Shown here piece by piece: positions 43,945-54,513 of a stretch of DNA of 64,000 nt (position 1 is the first letter of the stretch; each line of letters starts with the position of its first letter). The notes under the pieces were generated by a model. That model made no database searches, was not told where the DNA came from, and was given only the letters and a program-made list of their open reading frames with translations. This DNA is from Diplonema japonicum. Lineage: Eukaryota; Euglenozoa; Diplonemea; Diplonemida; Diplonemidae. The stretch spans positions 1 through 64,000 of the forward strand of contig OZ025693.1 of the NCBI GenBank assembly GCA_964019335.1. The letters run 5' to 3'. The position numbers and the translations under genes are program-made.

Positions 43945-45951
43945 AAACTCGATAAAATTTCAGTGTGCATGGGGGTGCTCACTGTTCAGGTAGAAATTCA
44001 CACTAATCGGTCACCGTTCTGCGGTTGCTGTCTGGTGCCTGCGGTGGCTGTTTGTCGCGATGAGATGGACGGCATCTGGGCGAGAAACACTGCTTGGAGT
44101 CGTGCTAGGTAGGGGGGGGTTTGGCTCGAGGAGAAGAGTGGTCTCCTGTCGTAGCCGTGTGCCGTCGGGCCCCCAAGATGTCGAAGGGTATGCACCCTTG
44201 ATTTGGCGTTGGCGGGGAAGGCTGACCTTCCACAGCGTGCTGAGCATTTCTGGATGCGACCCAAGATGTATCGCATCCTTGCGGCCTTCTCCGTGAGCAG
44301 GTCCTGATCGTCGAGGGGACCTATGAGTGACCGGCGGGTGGTCTGCTCATAGTCTATGGCGAGTTCCATTGTAGTGACGGAAGTTTTCTTCTTACCATCG
44401 TACCATCGTAGGCCTCTTAGCCACTTGAGGACGTTCTTCAGATGAAAGGTCAGGACCGCGCCTGACGCCCCGTTCGCCTTCAGCAACGCTTCCGTCGGAA
44501 CATCATGTTGCCTCCCTGTCGTTACCTCATCCCAAGGGTTGGAGGTGAGCACTCTCTTGCTTTTTTCCGCTGCTCTGGCGTCACGGACCGTCACTACTTT
44601 CAGGAGGTATTGTTGCACCATCCTGGCACGTTCTTTCCCTGCTTTGTCGGCTCCTCTTGGGACTATCCCGTGAAGGGCTGTGGCAGCTGGGAGGCCTTCT
44701 CGCTTCACCTCTGCGTATTGCTCGCTTTCCAACACACTCCTTGCCGGCTCGCACTCCCACAGTGCATGCTCCGTCATGCTGGTCGTTGTCTGGGACCGGT
44801 GGTCGCAAACGTCACACGCTAATGCTGGGTTTTCCACACCAGGGCCATCCAATTTTCTCCCCCACACCCTCGGGTGAGTCGTGAACACTGCACCACTAAT
44901 GATGCGCCGCAACCTAAAGGACACCAACGGTCTCCGGGCCTGGAGCTTTTTCCACCAATAGTTCGTGGACGGGCACGCCCCTGCCTCCATCCCCACGAAG
45001 GTTGATCTCTTCTCGATCAGCCTCTTCGCAACTGCCGGTCTGATGGCTTGCCTCACTTTGTGAGCCACCGCTGTATCTCCGTGCAGGTCGGCCACAAAGG
45101 ACCATCCCTTCCCCAGAAAGGGGAGCCATCTGTTCCGCAGGACTCCAATCGGACCCATCACCTCATCGTCATCACGGTCCTGGTATAGACCAATGATCTC
45201 ACCAACACGCTGCCGCAAACGCGGAGAGGCCAGGCTCTCCCGGACCAAGCTGTTTATCGTTCCGTAGATGACCTTCGACAGCGGATGTGCCGTATGCCCT
45301 GGCAGCAGAACGCTCAGTACAGACACGGGGTTTCTCATCCCGAACTGGGGGCCCCACAGGGAGACCACTGCCGCTGTACACATCTTCTTCAGCTGGTCGT
45401 CCGAGGGTGCCGCATACGTTGCTCCGTACAGACACGACGGTAGCACAGTGCTCGTCAACATCGTCGACTTGTTCTCAAACCCTAGTGGCAAAGCTCCGAG
45501 ACGGGTCAGGCGTCCCTCCGCTGCGTCCAGCTTGTCCAGCCTGTGATTCCCATCCATGCTCAGGTTCACGCCAAGTGATTTGATCTCCCCAGCTACCTTG
45601 AACGAGGAACCGGTGCATACTAAACTAGGGCCGATCTCGTTTTTCGTCGAGAATCCCTGCGACTTCTTTCCGTTGAGGCGCATCTCTGTCCGGTCCCCGA
45701 ACTCGATCACCTTGTTGGTCGCCCTTGTCAGGACCTCCGCTAAACGCGCCAGGAGGTACACGTCATCCGCGTACGAAAGTGACCAAGCTCCTGGTACTTC
45801 CGTCATCACGCACTTCACCATCACCGACACCAAGGCGTTCACCATGATTACCGAGATGGGGCACCCTTGCAGGATACCATTCGTCACTCGGAACTCTGAG
45901 CCAACACCTGTCGGGAAACGGAATCGCCGCTTCAGGTTCGCATACATATGG
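43945..45951 (-). mobile_element. 5'-truncated non-LTR retrotransposon
   Basis: Insertion of about 2 kb. Its coding part is listed separately. After the stop at 43998 about 50 bases of 3' sequence (AATTTCTACCTGAACAGTGA onward) end ATTTTATCGAG, followed by a T tract. Related 3' pieces lie at 39651-39842 and about 1046-1090. The 5' side starts abruptly inside the reverse transcriptase next to a poly-T (minus strand) tract, as expected from incomplete reverse transcription. Confidence 0.85.
43998..45947 (-). pseudogene. Reverse transcriptase C-terminal part, LINE-type
   Basis: An open frame of 649 codons from ATG 45947, but the endonuclease and first RT motifs are missing, so the gene is 5'-truncated and probably dead. 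Visible are NGILQGCPISVIMVNALV (RT motif B region), the catalytic LSYADDVYLL box, the thumb, and a C-terminal CDVCDHRSQTTTSMTEHALWEC zinc-knuckle-like C-x2-C...H-x-x-x-x-C motif. The long intact frame suggests a recent insertion. The GILQGCP and YADD forms resemble reverse transcriptases common in protist genomes. Confidence 0.85.
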
Positions 45952-46470
45952 AAAAAAAAAAAAGATTGTGTGGGTGAGGGAGAAGAGAGAAAGGAGAGGG
46001 AAAAAAAAAAAAAATGAAAAGAAAAGAAGAAGAAAAAAAAAAAGGAGTAAGGAGGGTGCGAAGGGGGGAGGGGACCGTACAGGAAAAGAAATGGGAGCAA
46101 AAAAAAAATTCTTTTTTTGGGGGGAGTTTTTATTCCTTCTTTTTTTCTTCTTCTCTACATTTTCTTTTTTTTTTTCTCCCTCCCTTTTTCGTCTTACTTT
46201 TTTTTACCCCCCCTTCTCTCCTCCATAAAAAAAGGAACATCATTTGTTCCTCCCCCTTTTTTGTGTTATATTTTTCTTCCTTTTTTTTGTTTTTGCATTT
46301 TTCTTTTTTGTTTTTTTTTTTTTTTTTTTCTCCCGTAAAGAAAAGGGGGTGGGAGGTAGAGAAAACAACGAGATGACACAACTGGAAAAAAAAAAGAAAA
46401 AAAAATTAAAAGTGCCCTTTCGTGTGTGTGGTGGGGAGTATCTGTTAATGGGGCAAAAACGGGGAAGGGA

Positions 46471-46510
<40 letters not shown>

Positions 46511-47212
46511 AAAGGGGAAAGCGGCAACGTTAGGATGGGTAAAAAAAAAAAAAAAAAAAAAAGCCGTCTTCTAACGAGGCTTTTTAAATTTATCCCAAAA
46601 AGAAAAAAAAAAAAAAAAAAAGGAGAAAAAAAAACTACACACCCTCTCACGTCCACCCCCCATTTTTTTTTATACATTTTGAAAACCTTTTTGTTTCTCT
46701 TTTTCTCGCACCATGTTTTCTTTTTTTTTTTTTAAAAACCAAAAGATATTTCGCCATTTTTGTCGGTTTGCACTGGAAGAAAAATTAACGACGATTAAAA
46801 AAAAACCACTATGGCGGGGGAGGAGTGTTGGCAACAGCCTACCAAGAAAAAAAAATTAAAAGTACGTGCTCGTTGCTCCCATCGTTAAGTTGCCAAAATA
46901 AAATAAATCTGTTCAACCCTACCCTTGTCCTCTCTCCCCCCCCTTTTTTTCTCGGTTTCCTTTCCCCCCCTAAAATATGGGATTGTCACTACACTATTTC
47001 TTTGCCTCTACTTTTAGGAGGGGCTGGGGGGGGGGGGGGGAAGAGAAACAAAAGAAGAACCCCCCCCCCCTTTTTTTCCTTCTTTTCTTTCTTCATTTTT
47101 TTTTTATAACTTTTTCTATCTTCTCCTTTTTTTTTTTTCACTTTTTTTTTTTCCAATACCCATAATTCCAAAAAAAAAAAAAGAAAAATCTCGCAGAAAG
47201 ATTTTCTACCTT

Positions 47213-47243
<31 letters not shown>

Positions 47244-47303
47244 CCTTTCGTTCCCCCAGGTATTTCATATATGTTTTTATTATGGAACACACCCTCTCCT
47301 CCC
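45952..47303. other. Homopolymer-rich spacer
   Basis: No gene seen. A/T and G/C tracts up to about 50 bases, for example A at about 46471-46507. Short complex stretches near 46740-46930 show no frame worth calling. Confidence 0.65.
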
Positions 47304-48347
47304 TTAGTTGGTACGCCCTCTCCCGCCTCTGCCACCTTTGCATTTTTTTTTCTCTTTTTTTTTTTTTTTTTTTCCAATACCTTTGTAACCCTTTCCAGAC
47401 TTACCGCCTTTCCCACCTCTACCCTTTCCTCCCTTGTTCTTCCTTTCGTACTCCTCTACTGTTTTGGAGCCGAAGGTGGCACAGTCCATGGCGTGCTGGG
47501 TTTCTGCGGCAACCTTTTCGACCTTCTCCCTGTTGTTGACGTCATATGTGAGGGTGTCGAAGAAGGAGCTGTCCTTTCGGTACTTTGCGTCGGCTTCTTT
47601 GGTCTTATCCGCCTGGTCTTCTTTCTCAAACTTCGACGATGCTGCGAAATCGAACTCTTCTTTGAATTCGTCGAAGTCGATGCCCTTTCCTTCTGCTGAG
47701 AATTCCATCCCGGTGTGCGTAGAATAGTTCATGTAGCCACCCTTCCCCTTTTTCCCTCCCTTCTTGCCTCCCTTTTTCCCTTTTTTACCCTTTCCACCCT
47801 TGGAGTAACTGCCTTTGTGTCCTGAGTTCTTACCACCGTAAAAGGGTTGCATGTATTGCTGTTGCTGCGGGACGAAAGGTTGATGTTGGTGTGATTGGTG
47901 GTGGTGGTGGCCCAGCTGCTCAGCCATGACAGCCTTCATGTTGACCCCTCCGGTGCTGTTAGACTGGATTCCCTCGCTGACCCTGCTTTTCCCAGGGAGG
48001 GCTTTACCTGCGCTAAGGATGGCGGGGTCCTTGGGAGGCTGGTCCTTGTCATTGAAGACGGTGAGGTCCTTAATGTCGCCACCCTTGAAGATGATGTAAT
48101 CGTACACTGTGTGTGTTTTTTTTTTTTTTTTTTCCAATACCAGTATCCGATTCAGGGATGTGTGTGCGAGCTTCCCTGTTCTCCGTGCCGAACATTTTCA
48201 CGTTCACCAAGGCCACGGTGTTCTCAGTTGGGTTGATTTTCGACAGGATTCCTTTTTTTTTTTTTTGAGGGGGTGTTTTGCCATACCTTCATATCTAATG
48301 TTGCATTTGCTTATAATAGATAATTTATGCCCCTGTGCCATCGCCAT
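47304..48347 (-). CDS. LSM14/Scd6-family P-body protein
   Basis: Translational repressor and decapping regulator found in P-bodies. 309 aa from exons 48347-48287, 48251-48141, 48106-47381 and 47335-47304. Introns are 35 nt (GTATGGCAAA ... AAAAAG), 34 nt (GTATTGGAAA ... CACACAG) and 45 nt (GTATTGGAAA ... GCAAAG). The N-terminal divergent LSm domain is complete only after splicing: ISKCNIRYEG joins ILSKINPTENTVAL, and PESDT joins VYDYIIFKGGDIKDL. The C-terminal half has a FDF motif (DEFKEEFDFAASSKF, about 209), an FFD box (DSSFFDTL, about 238) and a TFG box (CATFGS, about 269), then an RGG tail. The middle is His/Gln-rich and KGG-rich. All family landmarks are in order. Confidence 0.93.
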
Positions 48348-49000
48348 TTTTCCTTTTTTTTTTTTTCTTGCCCCTCCTTTTTTTTTTTTTTCTCCTTTTT
48401 TCCTTAAATTTCTGAAGTGGGGGGGAAAAAAAAAAAATGAGTTAAAGGAGGCCGGTGTTGGCGGCGCCCTGCACAAGAACTGTCTACTTGATTACAGGGG
48501 GCGCGCCGCGGCCGAGTTGTAGCTTCTTCTGCGTTCCGCGTCGTGTCCTTTATGCGTGCGGTGTACAGCTCAACCCCAGCCGGTGCGTCCCGGGTAACCA
48601 AGATTCTGCGCTCGTGCAGTTTGCTGCCTGTTCGTCACCCAAAAAAAAATGTCGGGCTGGCAGATTCCTTGTCGTAGTTAGTTTTCTTTTTTTTTTTTCT
48701 TTCTTCTTTTCCCACGTAAAATGGGGGTCCTTACTCCAGCTCCAGCACAAAAAAAAAAGAGTACAAAATTTAATCATTTCTTTAAAACCATGTTGCATTT
48801 TGAAAATAGGAAAAAAAGTGGAATAAAAAGGGGGGGGGGGAGGGAGCAAGACACAAAAAAAAAAAAAAAAACTGTATTTGTGTGTTCAAAAGAAATAATT
48901 CCATTCCTTTTTTTTTTTTTTCTTTTTTTTGGTTCTATTATTCTATGATCAATACCCCCTCTCTCATTCCTCCTTTTTTTTTTTTTTTTTTTTTTCCTTT
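48348..49000. other. Spacer holding a SINE-like copy
   Basis: No gene. A truncated SINE-like repeat at 48438-48640 is flanked by homopolymer tracts. Confidence 0.7.
48438..48640. repeat. SINE-like repeat, truncated copy
   Basis: Matches the first 200 bases of the copy at 59474-59793, beginning GAGTTAAAGGAGGCCGGTG, and breaks off after GTTCGTCACCC into an A run. A CGGGCTGGCA word follows the break, as it also follows the fragment at 33804-33847. Confidence 0.85.
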
Positions 49001-49891
49001 TCAAGTCCGCGAATGCTTGTTTTTACAGGCAGTGCTGAACTTGCACTGCCCCTGTAGAAACATCAGACAAGTATTGCCTGCAAGCTTCGCATATTGACAA
49101 TTGGCACCGTACTTACAAGAACCAAACTGAGTAACACACGGATGGAGTGATGGCTTTGCCTTCGGCTTGGGTTGCGCGGGCGCTACCCATGCAGGAGCTG
49201 TTCCAGTCTGTGCAGGTGCTCTGGCCATCCCAGTCCATGGGCTAGGCTGCCATGGGAGGGCGTTAGGGTTCATGGTGCCAGGAGGGCATGAAGGAGCTGG
49301 GTCGTTTTGTGGTATCTGTGTGGTCACCACCAACCCCTTCGCAGCATTTGTGTACCCCGTCCTTTTTTTAGACCCGAGTGTTGGGAAGTCCTGTACGGAG
49401 TCCAGTACCAGTTCCTTCTCTTCTTGTTCCTCCCAGGCGCCGTATTCCTGCTCCATTGCCATCTCATAGGCCTGTGCCTGTGCCTCCTCGTGTGACACAG
49501 CACGCATTGTGACAAGGTCGTCGGTGTGCTGTGCATCGTAGTTGATGCTTATCTGTACGTTGTTCCTCGGTGCTGTCTTTTCTTGTATCAGCGGTCGCTC
49601 TGGCACCTTCTCTTGATAGTCTCGTTCCACCACTCCTAGTTTTGCCGACTTCCCCACCATCTTCACCTGGCCTACCCCCTCCACTACCTTCTCCACCGCC
49701 TGCACGCACCCACCGCGTGCCACGTCATGCCGGTACATGCACTGCTGTTTAAATGTACACCGCCCCCTTAGATAGTTCAGACACGTGTCCCCAGGGAAGT
49801 CCGCCATTTTGCACTGCCGCCCGTACTGGCACGACCCGTACTGCACTAGACACGGGTGCTTCTTCACAGGGGCCGTTGCATTCCCTGACAT
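49001..49891 (-). CDS. CCCH zinc-finger protein with paired fingers
   Basis: 296 aa in one exon. Two similar modules lie at the ends: HPCLVQYGSCQYGRQC...CLNYLRGRCTFKQQCMYRH (about residues 12-55) and HPCVTQFGSCKYGANC...CLMFLQGQCKFSTACKNKH (about 250-293). In each, the second finger is a normal C-x7-C-x5-C-x3-H, while the first has the three Cys but no final His at the usual place. The middle is Gln/Glu-rich and carries VQDFPTLGSKK. CCCH proteins bind RNA and control mRNA stability or translation. The internal duplication points to two RNA contacts. The ATG sits just after an A-rich run. Confidence 0.85.
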   Translation of the reverse strand: MSGNATAPVKKHPCLVQYGSCQYGRQCKMADFPGDTCLNYLRGRCTFKQQCMYRHDVARGGCVQAVEKVVEGVGQVKMVGKSAKLGVVERDYQEKVPERPLIQEKTAPRNNVQISINYDAQHTDDLVTMRAVSHEEAQAQAYEMAMEQEYGAWEEQEEKELVLDSVQDFPTLGSKKRTGYTNAAKGLVVTTQIPQNDPAPSCPPGTMNPNALPWQPSPWTGMARAPAQTGTAPAWVAPAQPKPKAKPSLHPCVTQFGSCKYGANCQYAKLAGNTCLMFLQGQCKFSTACKNKHSRT

Positions 49892-49997
49892 ATTTCTTTT
49901 TTTTTTTTTTTATTTCCTGCCGCGGTTTCTTTTGCTCCTCGTTGGTAACCGCCACCCCAATCCATCACAAAGCCCTTGCTGTCCAACGGAAGTCAGA

Positions 49998-50918
49998 TCA
50001 CACTCCTATGAGCTTGTGCAGCACACTGCTGACGGTTCCTTCGAGCACGACCTCTGGCAGGGGCAGCTTCTGCTGTGCAAAGACACCTATGAAGGGCTTG
50101 AGGGGGAGCAGCACGTGGAGGTCGTCCAGTGAAGACATGCTGTTGTCCGTGATCGGCTGCATGTCACTCTTTGTGACGACGGGAAGGGACGGGTCGCACA
50201 GAGGGCGCAGGGTGTCTACCACGTGCTGCAGCTTCGCGATCTCAGTGGTGTAGTAGTACTGCTCTTGTAACTTGTCCGTCCGCTCTCCCATCATAGCCTC
50301 CTGAGCCGCGCTGAGGTTCTTTTGGAACAGCTCTACAAGCTCCTGGGAACGCTGTTGGCTTTCTTCGCAGCTCAGCTCCTTTGCTGCGACCTCACGCTCC
50401 GCCTCGTCGGCGCGGTGCAGCAATGTGAACACAGTCTGCTTGCACTGCCCCTCCAGCTCCCTCTTTTTTTTCTCCACGTTGTCGATGCATGTCAGCATAT
50501 ACTCCTTTTCGTCGTTACTTCTGTCGAGCTCTGTCTGCAGCATCTCCAGCTGGCTGCCTTTGGACTCCAGCTGCACTGTCTTCATCTTGTTGTCTTGCTT
50601 CAGCTGCCGAAGCGAAACCTTGAGATCAGCCACTTCGCGCTCCAAGGACTGGTTGACCTTGTGCATCCGTTGCAAGTGTTGCTGAAGTATTTCCTTATCG
50701 CGGCCGCTTGTGAAGAAAGGGTCCGAATTTGATGACAACCCCCCACCCCCCGGTCCCTCCGTACCTGGAATGAGAGACTCATTCCTCTTCTTCCCAACAT
50801 GCGGAGTGTATGGCGGCCTGGGGGCGACTGTCGCCATTCTTCCATCCACGATGCCATTCCAGTCAGACTCTTTAAAGAAAGGCTCAGTCCTCCTCCTCCC
50901 CTTCGCGACCCCCTTCAT
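49998..50918 (-). CDS. Coiled-coil protein, 306 aa
   Basis: Single exon; ATG 50918 lies 3 bases after CCACAG. A basic, Pro/Gly-rich head (about 1-75) precedes a long coiled coil from about residue 75 to 245, rich in Leu, Glu, Gln and Lys. The C-terminal 60 residues look globular (LHVLLPLKPFIGVFAQQ, ending SVLHKLIGV). I recognise no family; a cytoskeletal or flagellar scaffold would fit the composition but is a guess. It lies 106 bases upstream of the CCCH gene. Confidence 0.75.
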   Translation of the reverse strand: MKGVAKGRRRTEPFFKESDWNGIVDGRMATVAPRPPYTPHVGKKRNESLIPGTEGPGGGGLSSNSDPFFTSGRDKEILQQHLQRMHKVNQSLEREVADLKVSLRQLKQDNKMKTVQLESKGSQLEMLQTELDRSNDEKEYMLTCIDNVEKKKRELEGQCKQTVFTLLHRADEAEREVAAKELSCEESQQRSQELVELFQKNLSAAQEAMMGERTDKLQEQYYYTTEIAKLQHVVDTLRPLCDPSLPVVTKSDMQPITDNSMSSLDDLHVLLPLKPFIGVFAQQKLPLPEVVLEGTVSSVLHKLIGV

Positions 50919-51218
50919 GCCTGTGGTGCATGATTACGAGAATAGGTGGGGAAAAGAAAACTGAAGAGCAAAAATCTTTTTTTTTCTTTCTTGGGTCGGG
51001 GAGGGGGGAGAGGAGTGAGTGGACACAAGTAGCATTGAGCCCTCCCTTTCTAGCAAATGCTATGCACATGCGTGTACGGGGGCCAGGTCTTTTTCTTCTT
51101 CTTCATTCTTTTTTTTTATTATCATTCTGGAACCCCTACGTGTAGGCACCCAACGAAGGGTGGACGTTATTGAGTGAAGTTCACGTAATTATTTCTTCTT
51201 TTTTTTTCTTTTAGATAT
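50919..51218. other. 300-base gap
   Basis: Spacer between the GH5 gene and the coiled-coil gene with short T and A tracts. No gene seen. Confidence 0.7.
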
Positions 51219-53177
51219 TTACCAGCCGCGGCCCCTCATGTTCTTGAGATCTGTAGAGAACCTGGGGACAGGCCTGGTGACGTTGCTATTGGACTCGGTG
51301 CAGTCGGGCACGGACTCAAGGTTTGCACATCCACCGAGGTACGAGTTGGTGTTGTAAGGAACGGTGATGTAGCCCTTCTTGAAGGCCTGCGACATGGACC
51401 ACCAGTTGGACGATGGGTCCTGCTGTGCCATAGTGTCGACCCTGTGAGGTGTTGGTGCGCATAAAATCGGACAAAAAAAAAATGTTGCATACTTGTAGCA
51501 CCAGAAGGACCATCCCAGCTGCTTTTCGTAAGTGAAAATCTGCTTGGTCGCAAAATTCTGGTAGTGCACATCCCACCACAAGGAGTCCAACCTGTTCTTT
51601 AAGTCGTTAGGCCTGCACTGCCCTGCATTCCAGTTGTTCCTCGCTTTTGCCGTGCTGGGGGATCCGTTGAGCATCCCCATGCAGTTGTCGATGGCAAGGG
51701 ACCACTCCCCCACAAAGACAGGGAGCGAGGTGCACGACTTAAAAGTAAGCAGCCCATCGTACTGGCACGCTATGTTCTCTGTAATGGTGATCTTCTGCCT
51801 GTCGCAGGCCTCACTGTCACTGGCAACGTCGGCGATGTTGAACGCGTGGTACAAGTGGGTGTCCATGAAGACGTTGGTAAGGTCGTAGTGCCTGAGCAGC
51901 CACGTCCAGGGGAAGTGCCTGAAGGCGTCGTGCCACAAGAGGGGCAGTGTCTTATACGTCCAGTAGGAGGGCGGACAGGTCCCCGTGCACTGCTTGGTCC
52001 TAATATCATTCAACATGTAAAAGTAGAAATCTCTTACAAGCGAGATATCGTCGAAGACCCACGGCTCGTTGACAAGCTCCAGCATGATGACCGTGTCGTT
52101 GATACCCTGCTTGGGGAGCATCTCGACAATGTACTCGGACATCACGTTGAGAACAACATGCGTGTCATCCATGCATGTCTTGGTGTACAGCCATGTGTCG
52201 CCCCATGTGTCTTGGTTCGCGTTCATCGACTTGTTACCACTGTTGTCGAGACCGTTCTGACTGCAGGGCGCACCATGCAGGTCGAGGATGAGCTTAAGCC
52301 CTGCTTTTTGAGCCATTTTGATGATCTTGGTGATGGGATGTGCAGGGTCAGTGATGTTCTGCGCCGGTACGATGTACTCGCCATGTGAGATGCCCCCTTG
52401 GGCGGCGAAGTACCACCACCCAACAGGGAGACGGACTGTGTTCAACTTCATTGTCTGTCTCATGGTGTCAAAATCGCTTTGTGTGTACCATGTGTTCCAC
52501 CAGTTATCAAGCTTTGTCGCAGCGTCGGGATTCGTCTTTGCGGTAAGGGAATACGTGTACTGGTCACGAACATTGTCGTCCCAATTTGTGAAGCCTCTGT
52601 TGATCCACGGTTCAAGGACGAATAGACCGCCGATGTTGACCGATCTTAAAGGCTCGTCCCCGATGTGGTGTACCCATGGGGCAGCTTTCCAGGGTTCTTC
52701 CTTGATGTGGTTTGGGCAGGACATTGATCCGTATGCATCCATAGAACAGTCAGAGGGGTGCTTTTCAATGGAGGAGTTAAACATGCCTTCGAACCATAAG
52801 TTGATGTAATCGACAAGCTTCTGCCCGCTGTTGTCGTTTAGGACGTCGTTGTAGCTGCACTGCTTGGTGCTGTTGCACCATGTGAGGGGGAAGTCCATGC
52901 AGCTGTACGTGTAGTTGGCGTACTCTGGGAGCTCCAAGACAAAGATTCCCCTGTTGTTCCCACAGCTGTACTTTGCTAGCTCAGACACGAACTTGGGGTC
53001 GTTTTTTAAAGTGTCTATATTTGTAGCATTGACACTTGGTATAATATGACACAGTAGTTCCGACAGAGTAGCGGCGTTTGTCGGGACAGATGGGTCCTGT
53101 GCTGGGTAAGGGTTCAATGGGGACCCCGTCACAGCGCCATATATTGCTATGAACACTGCCGCTTTAATCACTTTCAT
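51219..53177 (-). CDS. Secreted GH5 glucanase (exo-beta-1,3-glucanase-like)
   Basis: 635 aa from exons 53177-51493 and 51441-51219; the 51-nt intron starts GTATGCAACA and ends CTCACAG, joining FWCYK to VDTMAQQ. A signal peptide MKVIKAAVFIAIYGAVTG precedes an N-terminal Cys-containing extension of about 190 residues. The GH5 barrel then starts at VNIGGLFVLEPWI. It contains LNTVRLPVGWWYF, LILDLHGAPCSQNG, the acid/base Glu in MLELVNEPWV (about 367) and the nucleophile Glu in PVFVGEWSLA (about 486). These motifs match the exo-1,3-glucanase branch of GH5. Several N-x-S/T sites fit secretion. It probably digests or remodels beta-glucan. The catalytic residues are intact. Confidence 0.92.
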   Translation of the reverse strand: MKVIKAAVFIAIYGAVTGSPLNPYPAQDPSVPTNAATLSELLCHIIPSVNATNIDTLKNDPKFVSELAKYSCGNNRGIFVLELPEYANYTYSCMDFPLTWCNSTKQCSYNDVLNDNSGQKLVDYINLWFEGMFNSSIEKHPSDCSMDAYGSMSCPNHIKEEPWKAAPWVHHIGDEPLRSVNIGGLFVLEPWINRGFTNWDDNVRDQYTYSLTAKTNPDAATKLDNWWNTWYTQSDFDTMRQTMKLNTVRLPVGWWYFAAQGGISHGEYIVPAQNITDPAHPITKIIKMAQKAGLKLILDLHGAPCSQNGLDNSGNKSMNANQDTWGDTWLYTKTCMDDTHVVLNVMSEYIVEMLPKQGINDTVIMLELVNEPWVFDDISLVRDFYFYMLNDIRTKQCTGTCPPSYWTYKTLPLLWHDAFRHFPWTWLLRHYDLTNVFMDTHLYHAFNIADVASDSEACDRQKITITENIACQYDGLLTFKSCTSLPVFVGEWSLAIDNCMGMLNGSPSTAKARNNWNAGQCRPNDLKNRLDSLWWDVHYQNFATKQIFTYEKQLGWSFWCYKYATFFFCPILCAPTPHRVDTMAQQDPSSNWWSMSQAFKKGYITVPYNTNSYLGGCANLESVPDCTESNSNVTRPVPRFSTDLKNMRGRGW

Positions 53178-54239
53178 TTTTTATTTCTTTCTTTCCCCCA
53201 CCCACTCTTCTCCCCCTTTTTTTTTAATTTGCCTCGAATACCGGGGGGGGGGGGGGGAACAAAAGTTTACAGTTTTACCCTTTAAACAAATAAATAAAAC
53301 TGGGGGGGGGGGGAGGGGGGAGGGAATAATTGCTGGATAACAATAGCGATTGCGTAAGTGGAATACAGAAGATTAAAATTTTTTTGCACTTTTTTTTTTC
53401 CCCTCTCCTTTTTTTTCTCTCGTCTTTTTTAGGACGGAAACTTTTTTATATATAAAAAAAAAAAAAAAACAATAAAAAAAAAAAGTCGGTACTTTAGTTC
53501 ATTTGTTTGTGCACAAGGTACAAATCTTGAGAACTACTCTTTTTTTTGTTCTTACAAGAAACCGAAGTACTTGCTAAACAAAAAAGAGGGGAGGGGGGAC
53601 ACACACACAGAAGGTTTTACGGCCGAGACACCTTGTTTTTATTCCCCCCCTTTTTTTTTTCATAATCTCTTTGAACAGAGAAGAAAAAGGGAAAACAGAA
53701 AGCTGGAGCACGCACCGCTGTTATAGCTTGTCTCGCCCGCGGAAGGCAATGCCGAAAGAATCACTTTTCTTTTTTTAAATCAAACACATCCAGCACTTAC
53801 CTGGTTCTCTCGCAAAAACCGCTGGGGACACAGGATCATAAAGACCCTTTTTATTTTTGAACTTTTACGAATCTTACTTTCATTGCAACAGAATAGTCTA
53901 GAACCTACTCCTGAGCAAAAAAAGGAGGGGGGGGAAAAAAAAAGTGAGGAGAAAAAGAGATGGTTTTTTTTTCTTCTTTTTTTATTATCTTCTAAATTCT
54001 TCCGCCATCAATGAATTCTACAAATATCTCCTCCGACTACTTGTCTTTTGTCGCTCGCAAAAAAAAGAAGAAAAAAAAAGAAAAGGAAAAAAAAAGGATT
54101 AAAAAAAAAAACTGCGAAAGTCGTTGCATATAAGTTTTAAAATCCAAGATTCTTGATTCTTCTTTTTTTTTTAAAAGACAAATTTTGTGTAACAAGAAGA
54201 GAAACAAAGGAGAGAGAAAAAAAAAAAAAAGAAACAATC
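53178..54239. other. Spacer without gene
   Basis: About 1 kb of mixed sequence and homopolymer tracts, including G runs at about 53243-53257 and 53301-53312. No frame or motif worth calling. Confidence 0.65.
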
Positions 54240-54473
54240 TTAATTCTTGTGAGGCATCTCTCGATAAAACGGGGGTTCCATTCCAGCATGCGCGAGATAC
54301 TATTTTTTTTTTTTTCTTCTTCTTTTTTTTTTTTTATGCAAAGAAACACACCTCATAACCCGACCCAGTGAGATTCAGATTTGTGAGAGGCAACCCATTC
54401 AACCGCTTTTCTTGAATCTCAAGAGCGAGGTCAGCCAGGCGTTGGATTGCAGGACGGAGAACACGTGCTTTGA

Positions 54474-54513
<40 letters not shown>

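Noticed and set aside
48107-48140. Poly-lysine insertion in LSM14 as real protein sequence
   Set aside because: It begins GTATTGG, ends CACACAG, and its removal restores the conserved LSm block; lysine runs come from the intron's A tract.
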